A stretch of 64,000 nucleotides of DNA from Sophora flavescens (Eukaryota; Streptophyta; Magnoliopsida; Fabales; Fabaceae), in contig CM061068.1 of NCBI GenBank assembly GCA_030762895.1, positions 79,323,228-79,387,227 of the forward strand. Direction: 5' to 3'. Below are positions 20,675-34,000 of the stretch, one piece after another. The notes under the pieces are model-generated. The model was not told the origin of the DNA. It did no database searches and saw only the letters and a list, made by a program, of their open reading frames with translations. Numbering within the stretch: the first letter of the stretch is position 1; each line of letters opens with the position of its first letter. The position numbers and the translations under genes were made by a program.

Positions 20675-22950
20675 GAAACTCCAGAATTATTCCTTTTTAT
20701 TAACCTGAAAATAGAAAATAAAAGTAAATACTTTATTCACTCTAAATCAACTAAATTAACTTAAAAACACTTTACAGACTCAAAATACTACTTAAGGACA
20801 ATCAAGTCTAATTTGGGTAAAAATGATATAAAATTAGCACAAAGCCAATGTCTTTACTAGTTATAAAATCAGTCAAACAGAGGCTCATCAGTTACCATGC
20901 AAAAAGGCATTATGCACATCTAATTGATGGAGATGCCAATTATTAGTAGATGCAATAGCTAATAACATCTAATAGTTGTTATTTTTGCAACGGGTGAAAA
21001 AGTATCAAAGTAATCAAGTCCTTCTACTTGATTAAAGCCTTTAGCTACCAACCTAGCTTTATATCTTTCAATAGAACCATCATCTTTATACTTAATTCTA
21101 TATACCCACTTACAATCGATTGTTGTTTTGCCTAAGGGAAGATCAGTAAAGGACCATGTTTGGTTATTGTGCAGGGCATGTAATTCAGAATTCATAGCTT
21201 GTATCCAATGATCATGCGTAATAGCTTGTTTGTAGGTCTTAGGTTCATCATGTGAAGATATAGCAAGAGTATAATGCAAATGATTATTAGAAAGTTTAGA
21301 ATATGAAATATGAGAAGACAATGGGTATCTAACAAAAGTCTTGGCAGATGAAGAGATAGTATTACAATGAAAATCATGTAAATATGAGGGAGGATTTGTA
21401 GGTCTATTAGATCTCCTCAAAACTGGTTCATTAACAGCCAAATCCGAAGTAGGGGTGATAGGAGTAGAAGCATCTTCATTGCTGTCCAGAGAGTGTTCAA
21501 TAATATTGGTGTCTAATGTATGTGATTGTGGAACAGTGGGAGGAGGTGAATGATGCAAATAAGTGTGTGAATGAGTTTCTTTGTGGTGTGGTGCAACCAA
21601 GATCAAATATAAACAGAGAATCATTAGAGGAAGAAATAGCATCAGAGGTAGCATTATAAGGCAGAGAATGAGATGCAGTTTTATATGGAAAAGATGTTTC
21701 ATAAAAAATAGCATTCCTAGAAATGAAAAAGTCATGTGTATGTAAGTCATATAAGAGATACCCTTTGGTTCCAGGTTTATATCCTAGAAATAAGCATTTT
21801 CTAGCTCTAGAATCCAATTTATGTCTATTTTGAGTAAGAGTTGTTGCAAAGGCAAGGCAACCGAAAACCTTAAGGTCCATGAAGGTAGGAGGGGTGTTAT
21901 TTAACATCTCAAAAGGAGTTTTGTTGTTTAAAACTGGACTAGGCAATCTATTAATTAAGTGTACAGAGTGACAAAGGGCATAATTCCAAAAGGTTTTAGG
22001 TAAGTTGGAATGGAAAAGTAATGCCCGAGTCACATTGAGGAGGTGTCGATGTTTCCTCTCGACAATAGAGTTTTGTTGGGGGGTTTCCACACAAGATGTT
22101 TGGTGGATAATCCCAAGGGAAGAATAGTAGGCGTGCATGGAAAACTCCTTACCATTGTCAGTTCTAAGCATTTTGATTTTAACAAAATATTGTGTTGAAA
22201 CAAGATTGAAAAAATGAATAATGCAAGTTCTTGTATCAGATTTTGATTTAAGCAAATAAACCCATGTATGCCTACTATAGTCATCTACAATAGTTAAAAA
22301 ATAGTGATGACCTTGAATAGATGCAATACTAATTGGACCTAGAATATCCATGTGTAATAAGGAAAAGGGATGCATAGATGTAGTATCACTTGTGGGAAAA
22401 GACAATTTAGCTTGCTTGGCAAAATGGCAAGAATCACAAATCAGTCTTTTATTTGCAGTAATATAAGGAAAGACATTACAAAGTTTGTCAAAACCGAAAA
22501 TGAAGGATGTCCTAATCTAAAATGCCATAGATCAAAGGAAGAAGAGGATGGCAAATTATTGCTAGTATTTGCTAAACTAAAAGACTTATGTTTACTGTTG
22601 AAAGAAGCGGATCGGTGATTGCTGGAGCAGAGATGGAGCCATTGATGAATTTGAGTTTATTTTTGGAAGAAATGGCTCTTTGCATGGCTTTGCTCCAGTG
22701 ATAGAAATTGTCACCATGTAAGGGTGGAGATACAAGAACATAGCCTGGGTTTTCTCCTGGGTGAAGAAAGTATGGGTGGATGGGTTTTGTGATGGGTCGT
22801 TTGGGGAGCCGATGGTGGTGGCTGGTTGTTTGCATCGTCGTCATTTTGGGTAGATTTGTGGCTGGAGTTGCTTGAATCCTCTGCCATAGAAGAGAAAGAA
22901 AAAGAAAGAGGGGCGGAAGCTTTATGAATGAATGGTAAAAACTGATACCA

Positions 22951-23171
22951 TATTACAGTAAAATGCTTAAATGAAATGAATGTATATTATTGAGATGATG
23001 AATTATACAAGGGTGAGGTGTGTTTATATAACACCTATTAATCAAGAAAATGATAAAGATTTGGCTCAGTCAAAGGACTATCCTAATGAGACTGAGTCAA
23101 ATATATGAAACAATAAAATAACTAATTAACAACTGACTTAAGTAAATAAAGTAACCCTAATTATTCCAATA
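22951..23171 (-). repeat. 5' LTR of copia element 2 (221 bp)
   Basis: Bounded on the inside by the TGGTATCAG primer site. It shares the segment from TACAAGGGTGAGGTG to CCTAATTATTC with the other LTR. Confidence 0.72.
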
Positions 23172-25056
23172 ATCCCTTCAAGCCTTGATGTCATGAAGAG
23201 CATGTGCCTAAATTTAAAAACATACAATAGTCGACTCAGAATCATCAAATAAAAAGTCAAAAGTGCTTGCTTCGCTAGGAGAATATTTGTATGAAGACAA
23301 TGTAGAATCCTCACTCCCATCTCCTTTGCAACATATTGAAAACTCTAATAGGATCTAGCTGTTGATTTTGAAAAATTTCTACAATTATTCTCTGCCAATA
23401 TATGATACAACTGTCGATTTAGTCTAGTCCACCCTATCTCACTGAGCCCTGACCCATGTAGAGCGACTTTAATTGGAGTGACTAGTTAGATTAACCAATT
23501 ATCAAGCCAATTCACTTAACTTCTTATGGTTACCCACAAAATTTCTACCACGGTAAATTCGTGCAACTGTCTATTTTAAATCTATGGTTAAGTACAAGCA
23601 AATTGTTAGTTAAATATGTTGATAGTCGGTTAATGGACCAATTTATCAAAATGGGCTCAAGCTTCGTAGGTTTCACATAACATATCACATAACATCGTTA
23701 GGTCTTATCCTCTATATATAAGCATATAATTAGGGGTATCTTAAATATGTTTACTTTCTTTATCGTTACTCTTATCTTCCTTTATTTCTCAAGACTAACT
23801 TGAGTGTACCATCTTTATACGAATATCTTTAGTATAAATCCACCGGTTGGAGGTGAGGTAGGGTGGGTTTTTTTTCTACAAAAAAAAAAATCATCCTACT
23901 TCACCTCCAATTAGTGGATCTATACGACTATACCAATATTGACCATTATAAAGCTCTCTGATGTGATTATGTTATACCTTAAGGCCATATGCTCATGTAG
24001 GGATGTAACATCATGAGGGCACGAAATAATGTGACTAAATGTATTTATCTAACATTATTAAAATTGAACAAATAATACTTTAAGTTTAATAGGATCATGC
24101 ACCTCATGAAGTCAGAAAGGATTTTTGGTCTTTCATCATAGTATCCTCATAGGTATTGTTACAAAATTAACCTCTCATATACTGTAGCGACTATGATACC
24201 CTCCCAACAATTGTCTTTGTTATGGTTTGAATCTTAGTCTCGTGATTGAGTGTGGATTGGTTACTACTTCACCCAACCCTTGTTGGTGGCAATGGCATAA
24301 CTATAATATGGGTGTGTAGAAAATAACATAGAACTAGCTATAACCAAATTGAAAAAATGTGCATATATGAGACGAATTTACAAATAAAACAAAAATTGAT
24401 ATTGTGATCAGGTGATATCTAGGTTAATTTCTGTGCATCTAGTCTAATCCAGTTATAAGGATGTTCCTTACAACTTTGCTGTGAAAAATTGAAATAGGTG
24501 AAAACTCACGAGTCATAATTATGTGTGTCGTTTATATTGTCTAAAAAAAGTATGTGTCTAGTTTTAAGTACACCTGATCAATTAATGATTACCAGTTAAG
24601 TAAATTGATTATTTTTTATTTTTTTGCATGAGGATATTCCCACCTAGATAATCTAAAATGAATCCGGTTCGAATCATAAAAATCATTTAAATGAATTTTT
24701 TCTCTCCCAACAAATATATGACACAAATAAATCATTTTACAACATTTTTTAGAAACTCAACTATCGGTAATATGACTATTAAGTATACATTTTTTTTTCT
24801 TTCAAGAAAAAGTATACATTTTTTTTACTAAACAAGTTTTTTTTTGGACCAATACTAAACAAGTTTAATAATTAGTTAATTAAAGTGATATGCAGTGGTA
24901 TATGAGAGATTAACATTAGGATTATTGGCCCCAATTACAAATATCTCGTGGCAAAATACGAAAGAGAATTTACCCAAAAAAAAAAACGAAAGAGAAAGAG
25001 AAAGAGAAAGATATTACACGCGAGTGTGGTGAATCGCAGCAACAACTAACAATAAC
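23172..25056. other. Intergenic region between copia element 2 and SWC2
   Basis: AT-rich sequence with no supported gene apart from the foldback at 23829. A GAAAGA-type simple repeat at about 24985-25010 lies in the likely SWC2 promoter or 5' UTR. Confidence 0.4.
23829..23941. mobile_element. Small foldback element
   Basis: The arm AAATCCACCGGTTGGAGGTG with its extension is repeated in reverse complement about 60 bases later, around a T/A-rich loop (GGTTTTTTTTCTAC). The length is about 110 bp with about 80 percent arm match by eye. Confidence 0.45.
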
Positions 25057-28000
25057 ATGGAGAGCTCAGGAGGCAAAGAAGAATCGTCGATGGTGTTCCT
25101 GGAGGGCGCATCGCGAAGCAGCAGAGGCAAACGGTTGACGAAGCTCCTCGACGACGAACTCCAAGACGACGAATTGTTCTGGAACCAGGACGCTCTCAAA
25201 GACGTCTCTTCTTCTTCTTAATCGATTTCGTTCCCATTTTTTTATAAAAAAATATTCTCAGTTTGAATTGTGGTTTTTGCAGGAAGAGAATGATGACAGC
25301 TACGAAGAGGAGGCTGAGGTTGCTGACGAATTCGACAGCGACTTCGATCAAGATGTCAGTTACTCACTCACACTATCAATGAATAATTGAATGATTCTGT
25401 TGTTATTTTTAACATTTAGAAGAACAAAAAGAAAATTAGGAATTAACACTTTGTCTACCACTTCATAATACTATCTCATTTCAATTGCTGTTCTTAGGAA
25501 CCTGAACCTGATGAAGAACCTCAAAATGATGTTGATGAAAGGTTTCTTACTTTTCTACTGTCATAAACCTCATAATTTTTTTAACCAATATATTTGAAAT
25601 TTGAGGGTTTTTTTTGTTTGTTTGTTTTGTTTTGCAGGACAGAGAAAAAGAAGAGACTAATATTTCCTGGAAAGACACCAGCAAAGAAGAAGAAAAAGCA
25701 GAAAGTTTTATCTAAATTGGAGAATTCTCCCAAGGAGGATAGACCAGTCCAACAGTCAACTGCTGAGGGACACCACGGTTCACCAGATGATGCAGGGGAG
25801 AGAATGGTTAGGAAGTCTACAAGAACTTCAGTAATCGTTCGACAAGCGGAGAGGGATGCCATACGTGCTGCCCTGCAAGCCACGATGAAGGTCAGCATTG
25901 CTTGATTGTGTTTGTTTGTGTTTTGTCAATGTCTCCCAACCATTAGAAAGGGCTTATATGTGAATGATCCATCTAAACAATTGGTTTATGATAGTACACA
26001 ATGCCGTCGTTTGGTCCATGTAGTTGACCCCAATTGGTGGGAAGAGGCTTTTGTTGTTGAAATGCTTCCCCTTTTGTCTATTTGTTTTTGTTTTCTTTCT
26101 CTTTTGAATTTTCTTAATGGATGTGTTTTGTGGTTTTCTTACCCAAAGTATTCAATCAATTTCTCAACCTTAGTAAATAGTATCAGTATTGGCAGAAAGC
26201 TCCTCTCTAAAGTGAGTTTGCCTTTAAAGTGAGCAAGTAAGGGTGTAATCACCCTTAATCTGAAAAGGTGTATTGAGATCTTGACTCACTAAATGATCTA
26301 AGGGTAGATATCTCTCAAGAGAAGTTTAGGTGATCTGGGATGTAATTATAATAAATTATGCTCAATTGCTTGGTAATTATATGATAAAAATTTTGTATTA
26401 CTTTTATTTCCTGCAATCTTGGATACTGAGGCAGTGAAGGGAGGCCTGAGTTTTGTGATAACGGTTTATTTCCACTATTCATCTTACTCATTTTATGGTT
26501 ATGATCTAAAAATGACATTTTCCCCCCAGCCAGTCAAAAGAAAAAAGGAAGGTGAGGAGAAGAGAATGACCCAAGAGGAGATGCTTTTAGAAGCTGCTCA
26601 AACAGGTCAAGATTTTGACACTTACCATCTACTAGTTGCTTGAAACGTTTATTTTGCTTGTTTGAACTTCCAAAGATCTTTCACAATTCAATTATAGTTT
26701 TGACTTTGCAGAAATTATGAACTTGCGAAACTTGGAGCGCGTTTTAGCCAGAGAGGAGGAAGTTAAGAGAAGAGCAATTGTGCATAAAACTGTCTATAAT
26801 GGTCCACAGATACGATACATTTCAAAAGATGGTAAAGTTCTTTAAATGCATAACGATATTGTGATGCTTCATTTTATATGCATTGGATTTGGTAGTATTG
26901 ATTGTTGTCATTTTACATATGCTAACCTAATAACCTTTTAATTTTTCCAGGCTGTTCGTATTTAGAGTTCACTAAGGGGTCATCATTCCACTCGGAAATT
27001 GCCACATCATCTGTACAATGTGAATCTCTCATGCTACCACTAGTAGTTTAATTGAGATTGACAATTTGGTGCACTTTTATGTTGAAGAATATCATATACT
27101 CTGATTCTTTATCCATGAATTTTATAATAATTTAAATGAAATGCCCAGAGATATTGCTATGGCGTTGCTTTTTACACTACATCTCTTTGGCCTATTAGGT
27201 GACCATTTTCCCGCTTAAATTTAATTTACTTATTAATTACAAAATATGGCTTGCACCAAGTTCGACTTTAAACCAATACATTTTGTTATTATAATGGATA
27301 AACTCACGAGACATATTCAAGATGAATTGCCTTGGTGCATGCTTTTTTGCTGATGATGATATCAGTTGTGTTAAGTAAAGAGTAGTGCATTCAAAATAAA
27401 CTTTACTTTGTATTGTTAACATTCTTTGTACGAGATAACTATCAAGCCTTTGCTTGAACACCTCACATTCACTCACTATTATTTTATCTCTCACTTTCTT
27501 ATCTTTCTTACTTGTTGCCTCTTCACTCCATGCACAAAATGGTAGTAACAAAGATCTGTTTATATGCAACGTAACGTAACATGGATTAGATTAATCTTGA
27601 GCTAGTGATTAATTATACTCAATTTTCTAGGTTTGTCCCCCATTCACCACTGTCCACTAAATGCAAAGTATTGACCAACATTTCACACATGATCACTGAC
27701 CAAGACCATTGTTAGTGCTGAGTTCTTCAGTCTAGTGAATTAGACTAATGAGATAGCAAATGTTAAGTTGGAGTTGTGCAGAAATGTTTTGGAAACCAAG
27801 AGATTTAGATTGAGAAAATCAAAGATAAAATATGTGGGATTTAATTTCAGTCAGCAAGGGATCGTTGATTATAGTATATTAAGAATTGTAGATGAAGAAG
27901 TACCCAAAACTGAGTGCTTTAGATAATTATGTTCTATCCTATAAAAGGACAGGAGGGATTAATGACGATGGCACACATAGTATCTGAATGGGATGGATAA

Positions 28001-31000
28001 AGTAAAGAAATGCTTTAGTTATTTTTGTGACTGCAAAGTGCCTTAAGCTTAAAATGGGGCTTTACTAAATTGTAGTTAGACCCACAATGTTGCATGGATC
28101 AGAATATGGGCAACAAACTGCAATCATGAGGTAAAGATGATGGTCACAGAAATGAGAGTGAAGTGATGCATGGGTGGGCATACCAAGATGGATAGGATTA
28201 GGAATGAATATATTAAGGAGAAAGTTGCAGTGGCTTCTATATGGGTAAACTGAGGGACATCCATTGAAGATAGTTTGGGCATGTGAGCGCATGACCTCTA
28301 CTGGCCTTAATATGATGTAAAATTAAAGATGATTTCCCTTTAGAAATGGGTAGGGGAGACCCAAAATAGGCACGATGAAAGTTGAGAGACCATCAAGAAG
28401 TATACAAGGTACCCAACTTCGTGAATATATGATACATAATTGAGCACAATGGCAAGCTAGATTCCATGTAGCTGACCCACTTACTAGGAATAAAGTTTGG
28501 CTGTTGTATAAATACAAGTACTAAGAGTGCCCCAATTCCATAGAAAAAGGGATTATGCGAGAAGATTGACTAAATTCATATATTTGTGTGGTTTTATTTC
28601 CTTTACAATATGCTTTTTAGAAGACATGAAATATATACAATTAAATTAAACAAACAAAATGACGAAGAATGGCTTTCCTATGCTTTCACATTGGTTTGTT
28701 TCTGTTAGGAATGATGTGGAGTAACAACCTACAGGGGGAAGACCCTGCAGGTATATTATAGGAAAGGAAAGGGTCAAACTTGTAAGGAAAGGGTCAAACT
28801 TGTAACTAATTGTTAGGCAGTTCTGAGTTAGTTAGTTTTGTTTAGTTTCTGTTAGTAGGATGAATGTAAACCTATAAATAAGCCCTCTGCCAATGAAGAG
28901 AGGCAAGTCATTGAATATTCAATTTACTGGACATTTTCCAGTGTGAAAGGAGAGTGCTCCTTTGGGGGTATACTTGTATAGTACTATAGTATACCTTGTT
29001 CCCTTTTACTGTTTCTGTTTTCAATCATAAATCAAGAAGTTCTTTCAGCCTATCTTTTCTCTATTGTGTGCTGGTTTGTTGTAGTTAGGTTCTGTTTTTC
29101 CTATCTTTGAAAGAGAGGTTCCTAACAAATTGGTCCGACCTGTCGGATCCTTTTTGCGATGGAGAATCAAGTGGCTACCTTGGAGAATCGGGTGGTTACG
29201 TTGGAGAAGATGGCCAGTAAACAAGGTTTGAAATTGGCTGAGTTGAAAGCTGACATGGTTTACATAAAAGAATTGATGGTGGAGGTGCTGGGTTCGAGAT
29301 TCAATAAAGAATTGCTGTTCGAGAGGAAAACCAAGAAAATGTCTTCTGTTGTAGGGGAAAATTCTTCGATTAACAATAATGAGAAGTCCATTGAGGAGAA
29401 GGCTGAGGGCGGTAATATTGATGAGGAGGTTGAGGTGCAAGAACCTAGTTCTTGGTACCATAAAGAACCAGGTTTTTGGGCAGCAGAGGTGACATTGTCT
29501 AATGTGCTGTTGGAGAAGGTGCTGGAAAATCCCGAGACAAAACCAGAACCAGAGGCTGACCCAAAGGTTGGAGAGTTTGGGGCCGAAAGTATAGTCGGGA
29601 AGATCAAGATGGAAGTAGTAGGGGGAGATGCAACTGTGCTTCCCCGCTTCCAAAATTCGAGACTCGATGGAGGTGACATCGGGAGCACTCCGGTCTCAAT
29701 GGAGTGGAAACCATCGATGTCTTGGTTGTGCATTGGTGATGTATTGATGGGGAAGATGACGCACCGCCCATACCCGGATTGGACATGGGCAGCGAGTTTC
29801 CCTCGAAGATCAGAAAACAGTGGGGATGGAGAAACCCAAGCATCCCAAGGCCACCATCTGCACCACCAGATCGGGGGGACGATTGGCAGCCGAACAAGAG
29901 AAGGATATGGTATCCTTTGAGGGCCAAAGAGATGGGGGTTTGCGGCAGATCCAACCAATCCACGGCCGCTGTGTCTGGCAAGGACCACGGTTCTTAGACG
30001 ACTGATGTGCCACCGTCAAAACCACCAGGACCAGCCACCACCGAAGCACACGACCCTCCGCCGCGAACAGCCAACCTCGCGCGCGGTTGATCCACCGTGG
30101 GCGTGGAATAGAGGTCGAAGTATGGAAGAAGGGTATCACCCAAAGGAGCCCCGGTGATGAATTAGATCGATGGGCCAGGCCCATATTGATATCGATCCTG
30201 TTATCATGCAGAAGATAGGGTGAAACTTGAAATTCTGCCAACTGAGTCCAATTTTTTTTCCCTAAGTGGCCAAGCCCAAATCTTTAAGCAAAAAACTCAA
30301 TCTAAAAATACTGCAAGATTCCTATTTGATACTCAAGCAAACCGACATCATTCCCAGTAAAAGAAGGCAGTGGAAAGAGCTTCCAACCTTGAGGACAAGG
30401 TTGTTTATGTGGAGGGAGGTATTGTTAGGAATGATGTGGAGTAACAACCTACAGGGGGAAGACCCTGCAGGTATATTATAGGAAAGGAAAGGGTCAAACT
30501 TGTAAAGAAAGGGTCCAACTTGTAACTAATTGTTAGGCAGTTCTGAGTTAGTTCTGTTTAGTTTCTGTTAGTAGGATGAATGTAAACCTATAAATAAGTC
30601 CTCTGCCAATGAAGAGAGGCAAGTCATCGAATATTCAGTTTACTGGACATTTTCCAGTGTGAAAGGAGAGTGCTCTTTGGGGGTATACTTGTATACCTTG
30701 TTCCCTTTTACTGTTTCTGTTTTCAATCATAAATCAAGAAGTTCTTTCAGCCTATCTTTTCTCTATTGTGTGCTGGTTTGCTATTAATAGATTGTATCAT
30801 AGAGTGAGAGAAAGAGAAAAGAGGAGAATGTGAAAGAAATCTGTTTTTGTTCTTCAGAATTCATTAATCGATGAACAGAGGAAATGCTTTTTATAGCCTT
30901 ACAATGTAACTGCCAAAGCTGACATAATGTAACTGCCAAGACTAACATAACTGCCATAACTGAATGTTGCTGACTCAGCACATTCAGTTATGTGTGTACA

Positions 31001-34000
31001 ACAACTAAGCTAAGTATATACTCTAATATCCTCCCCTCAAGGTCAAGGTGGTTACTGAGATGAAACCACATTGAGCTTGGCTCTTAATTCAGTGAATTTG
31101 GATGAGGAGAGTGGCTTGGTCAGACAGTCTGCTAGTTGATTCGAGCTTGGAACATGAATGACTGATAATGACTTTGAGAGGACCTTCTCACGGACAAAAT
31201 GAATATCCAGCTCCATGTGTTTTGTTCGAGCATGGAGAATTGGGTTATGAGCTAGGCTGACTGCACTGAGGTTGTCACACAGAAGCTTAGGAGCAGTGAA
31301 AGGGACTCTGAGTTCAGTGAGCAAGGACTGAATCCAAAGAGTCTCTGCAGTGGTATTGGCCATGCTGCGATACTCAGCCTGCTGGAGCGGGCTACCAACT
31401 GTTGTTTCTTGGAGCACCAAGAGACCAGGTTAGGTCCGAAGAAAATGCACGATCCAGAGGTGGATCTTCTGTCATCCGGGTCACTGGCCCAGTCAGCATC
31501 ACAATAGGCCAGCAGAGAAAAGGTTGTGGCTGAAGAAGCAGGGCGAAGTAACAGACATAATGAATCAAGCCTTTGAGATATCGGAGAATGCGTTTCACAA
31601 CTTGCCAATGAGCATCAAGAGGATTAGCCATGAACTGACAGACCTTGTTGACACTGAAAGCAATGTCTGGTCGAGTAAGGGTAGCATATCGGAGAGCTCC
31701 AACAATTGATCTGTACAGGTGGGGATCTGCCATAGTGTCTGTGCCATGTTTGGTGAGCTTGTTGTTGCTAAGCATGGGGGAAGAGATTCCCTTTGCATCA
31801 GACATTTGTGCCTTAGATAGCAAGTCCCGAATGTACTTGCTTTGGGTGAGCAGCAGAGCACCATTGGAGAGGTGGGACACCTCAACCCCAAGGAAGTAGT
31901 CTAGGTTGCCAAGCTCCTTAAGAGCAAACTGTTGGTTCAACTTTTGTATTAGATCAGTGATGAAAGGTGAGGAACCAGTAATGATGATATCATCGACATA
32001 CACCAAGACATATAGGGAAATGCCACTCTTGGAGTAAATAAAGAGGGAAGGGTCACACTTGCTAGTGACAAATCCATAGTGTAAGAGGGCAAAGGCAAGG
32101 CTTTCATACCAAGCCCGAGGTGCCTGCTTGAGACCATACAGGGCTTTATGCAGTTTACACACCAGATTTCGACCAGTGTGTTCAAAGCCAGGGGGCTGAA
32201 CCATGTATACTTCTTCATGGAGAACCCCATTCAAAAACGCATTGTTAACATCAACTTGCTTGATGGTCCATTTGTGAGTGATAGCCAAAGACAAAATGAT
32301 CCTGATTGTTACTGGTTTAACAACTGGAGAGAAAGTTTCATAAAAATCAAAGCCGTGTTGCTGATGGAAACCTTTGGCCACTAATCTATCCTTGAACTTG
32401 TTCACAGTCCCATATGGGTTTTCTTTGACTCGGAAGACCCATTTGCAACCAATTGCTGTTCTGTTTGGTGGAAGAGGTACTAAAGATCAAGTGTTGTTCT
32501 TAAGGAGAGCATTGTGCTCATCCTTCATGGCTGCTAGCCAAGGAGGACTGGTGAGGGCTTCTTTGACAGTCCTAGGTTCAACATGACTAAGAAACAGTTT
32601 GGGGGGTAAATGGCCAGTTTTGGACCTTGTAGCCATAGGGTGAGTATTAGTGGGCTGAGTGGGAGAGGAACTTGGGGAAGAGGCAGACTGTGGCAACAGG
32701 GTAGAAGAGGATGAAGGTGGAGAGGACTGGACAGAGTGAGCAGGATTGATGGAAGCAGCGTGGTCATCAGAGGGTGAAGGTGATTGGACAGAGTGAGGAA
32801 TACTAGGAGATGACTGTAACAATGGACTTGGAGAAGAAGTAGCAGGGGTGTGGTGAGGATCTATAGGTGAGTTGAAAGCAGATTGAGTAGGAGAAGATGG
32901 TAAGGAAGGTGGTGGGTGTTGGTTGAGAGGAGTGACATGAAGAGGAGGGTAAGTGGGTGTAGGGATGGATGCAGGGTAAGTGGAAGGAGGTGAAGCAGAA
33001 GCATTGGACTGAGAAGGGAATAGGTGAGTGTAAGGGAATTTGGCTTCATTGAACAAAACATCTTTAGAAATGAATATTCGGCCATTGGAGTCAAGACATT
33101 TATGCCCTTTGTGCTGTAGGGACAGACCTAAATAGATGCACTCAGAGGACCTAAATTGGAACTTGTGTTTGTTATAAGGTCTTAAAAAAGGAAAACAAGC
33201 ACATCCAAGAATTTAAAGGTTAGAGAAGTCAGGAATTGAACCATAGAGAGCATGGTAAGGTGAAGAATGGGAGGTTAGAGCTGCTGTGGGTAACCTATTA
33301 ATTAGATATACAGCCTGTGTAAAACTATGATCCCAAAATTGGAGAGGAAGAGAGGAATGGGATAACATAGCAAAACCCATCTCCACAATTTGCCGATGCT
33401 TTCTCTCCACAGTCCCATTTTGATGGGATGTGTGAGGGCAAGTTAGACGATGAACAATACCTAATTCTCCCAAATATTTGGTGAAGGGGCGAAATTCTCC
33501 ACCCTAATCAGATTGCACAGCTTTGATAGAGGCTGAGAATTGTGTTGATATTAAGGCAGAGAATTGTTTAAAGGCAGTAAGTGCATCAGACTTTTGCTTA
33601 AGGAAATAGATCCATGTGAACCTAGTGTGGGCAACCATAAAGGTAATGTAATAGGTGTATCCACCAAAGGAGGTAAGGGGAGCTGGTCCCCAGAGGTCTG
33701 TGTGAATTAATTCAAAGGCAACAAAGTGAACAGTGAGGGAAGGAGGTGCATGCAATCTATGGGATTTAGCTAGGCAGCAGGCATTGCAAAATTCATTTGA
33801 TGTTTTATTCAATGAAGGTATGTTACACAATTGTAGGACAGCCTTTACAGCATTATTATTGGCATGTCCTAACCTATAATGCCAAGTGGCAAAGGTACTA
33901 GTTACAGCAGAAGAATTATCTGAAAGCTCACTAGAGATGGAAGGAGACATAGTGTGCTGAAGACATAGAGAGGAAGGCTCTTTGAGAATGTTGATGTCTT

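Larger units (their letters stand above)
19635..20890. mobile_element. LTR-like 1256-bp insertion (solo LTR or small non-autonomous element)
   Basis: The insertion begins TGACCGCGCTG and ends GAGGCTCATCA. It has TG...CA ends and a perfect 5-bp duplication, GTTAC at 19630-19634 and 20891-20895, placed exactly between two halves of the copia reverse transcriptase. That is the hallmark of an LTR-type integration. On the minus strand the terminal part (CCTTGAGAGACGATCC, then TTTTTGGCGCG) resembles the non-coding region near the primer site of Tat/Athila-type gypsy elements (inference). It holds no ORF with a recognisable domain but contains two short motif arrays. Confidence 0.75.
18470..22844 (-). 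pseudogene. Copia gag-pol remnant (element 2)
   Basis: Minus-strand pieces in order: gag N-terminus (22572-22844, with NPGYVLVSPPL and SKNKLKFINGSI), GAG-pre-integrase (about 22410-22560, LWHFRLGHPS), integrase core (21497-22405, with LHMDILGP, TIVDDYSRHTWVY, the D of RTDNGKEF and the E of QNSIVERKHR) and reverse transcriptase (20959-21750, KARLVAKGFNQVEGLDYFDT). After the nested insertion the reverse transcriptase resumes (19219-19701, with LHRSLYGLKQ and the catalytic YVDD in LLIYVDDLILAG) and is followed by the RNase H remnant (about 18470-18920, FHERTKHIDLDCHIV). Most of gag, its zinc knuckle and the protease are missing between 22405 and 22572. Frameshifts and stops separate the pieces, so no functional protein is expected. 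Confidence 0.85.
18205..23171 (-). mobile_element. Copia LTR retrotransposon, decayed, with a nested insertion
   Basis: The element reads on the minus strand. The 5' LTR is 22951-23171, the primer site at 22942-22950 reads TGGTATCAG on the minus strand, and a purine tract lies next to the 3' LTR at 18205-18440. The pol order on the minus strand is gag start, integrase, reverse transcriptase and RNase H, which identifies the copia superfamily. LTRs start TATT and end AATA rather than TG...CA. No matching target duplication is seen (flanks CCATG and ATCCC). The reverse transcriptase is split by the insertion at 19635-20890. Confidence 0.85.

Noticed and set aside
29260..29988. 242-codon minus-strand ORF opposite the gag-like ORF
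   Set aside because: Mirror frame of the gag-like ORF in a GC-rich stretch; no recognisable domain, and the element's orientation is fixed by its primer site, purine tract and LTRs.
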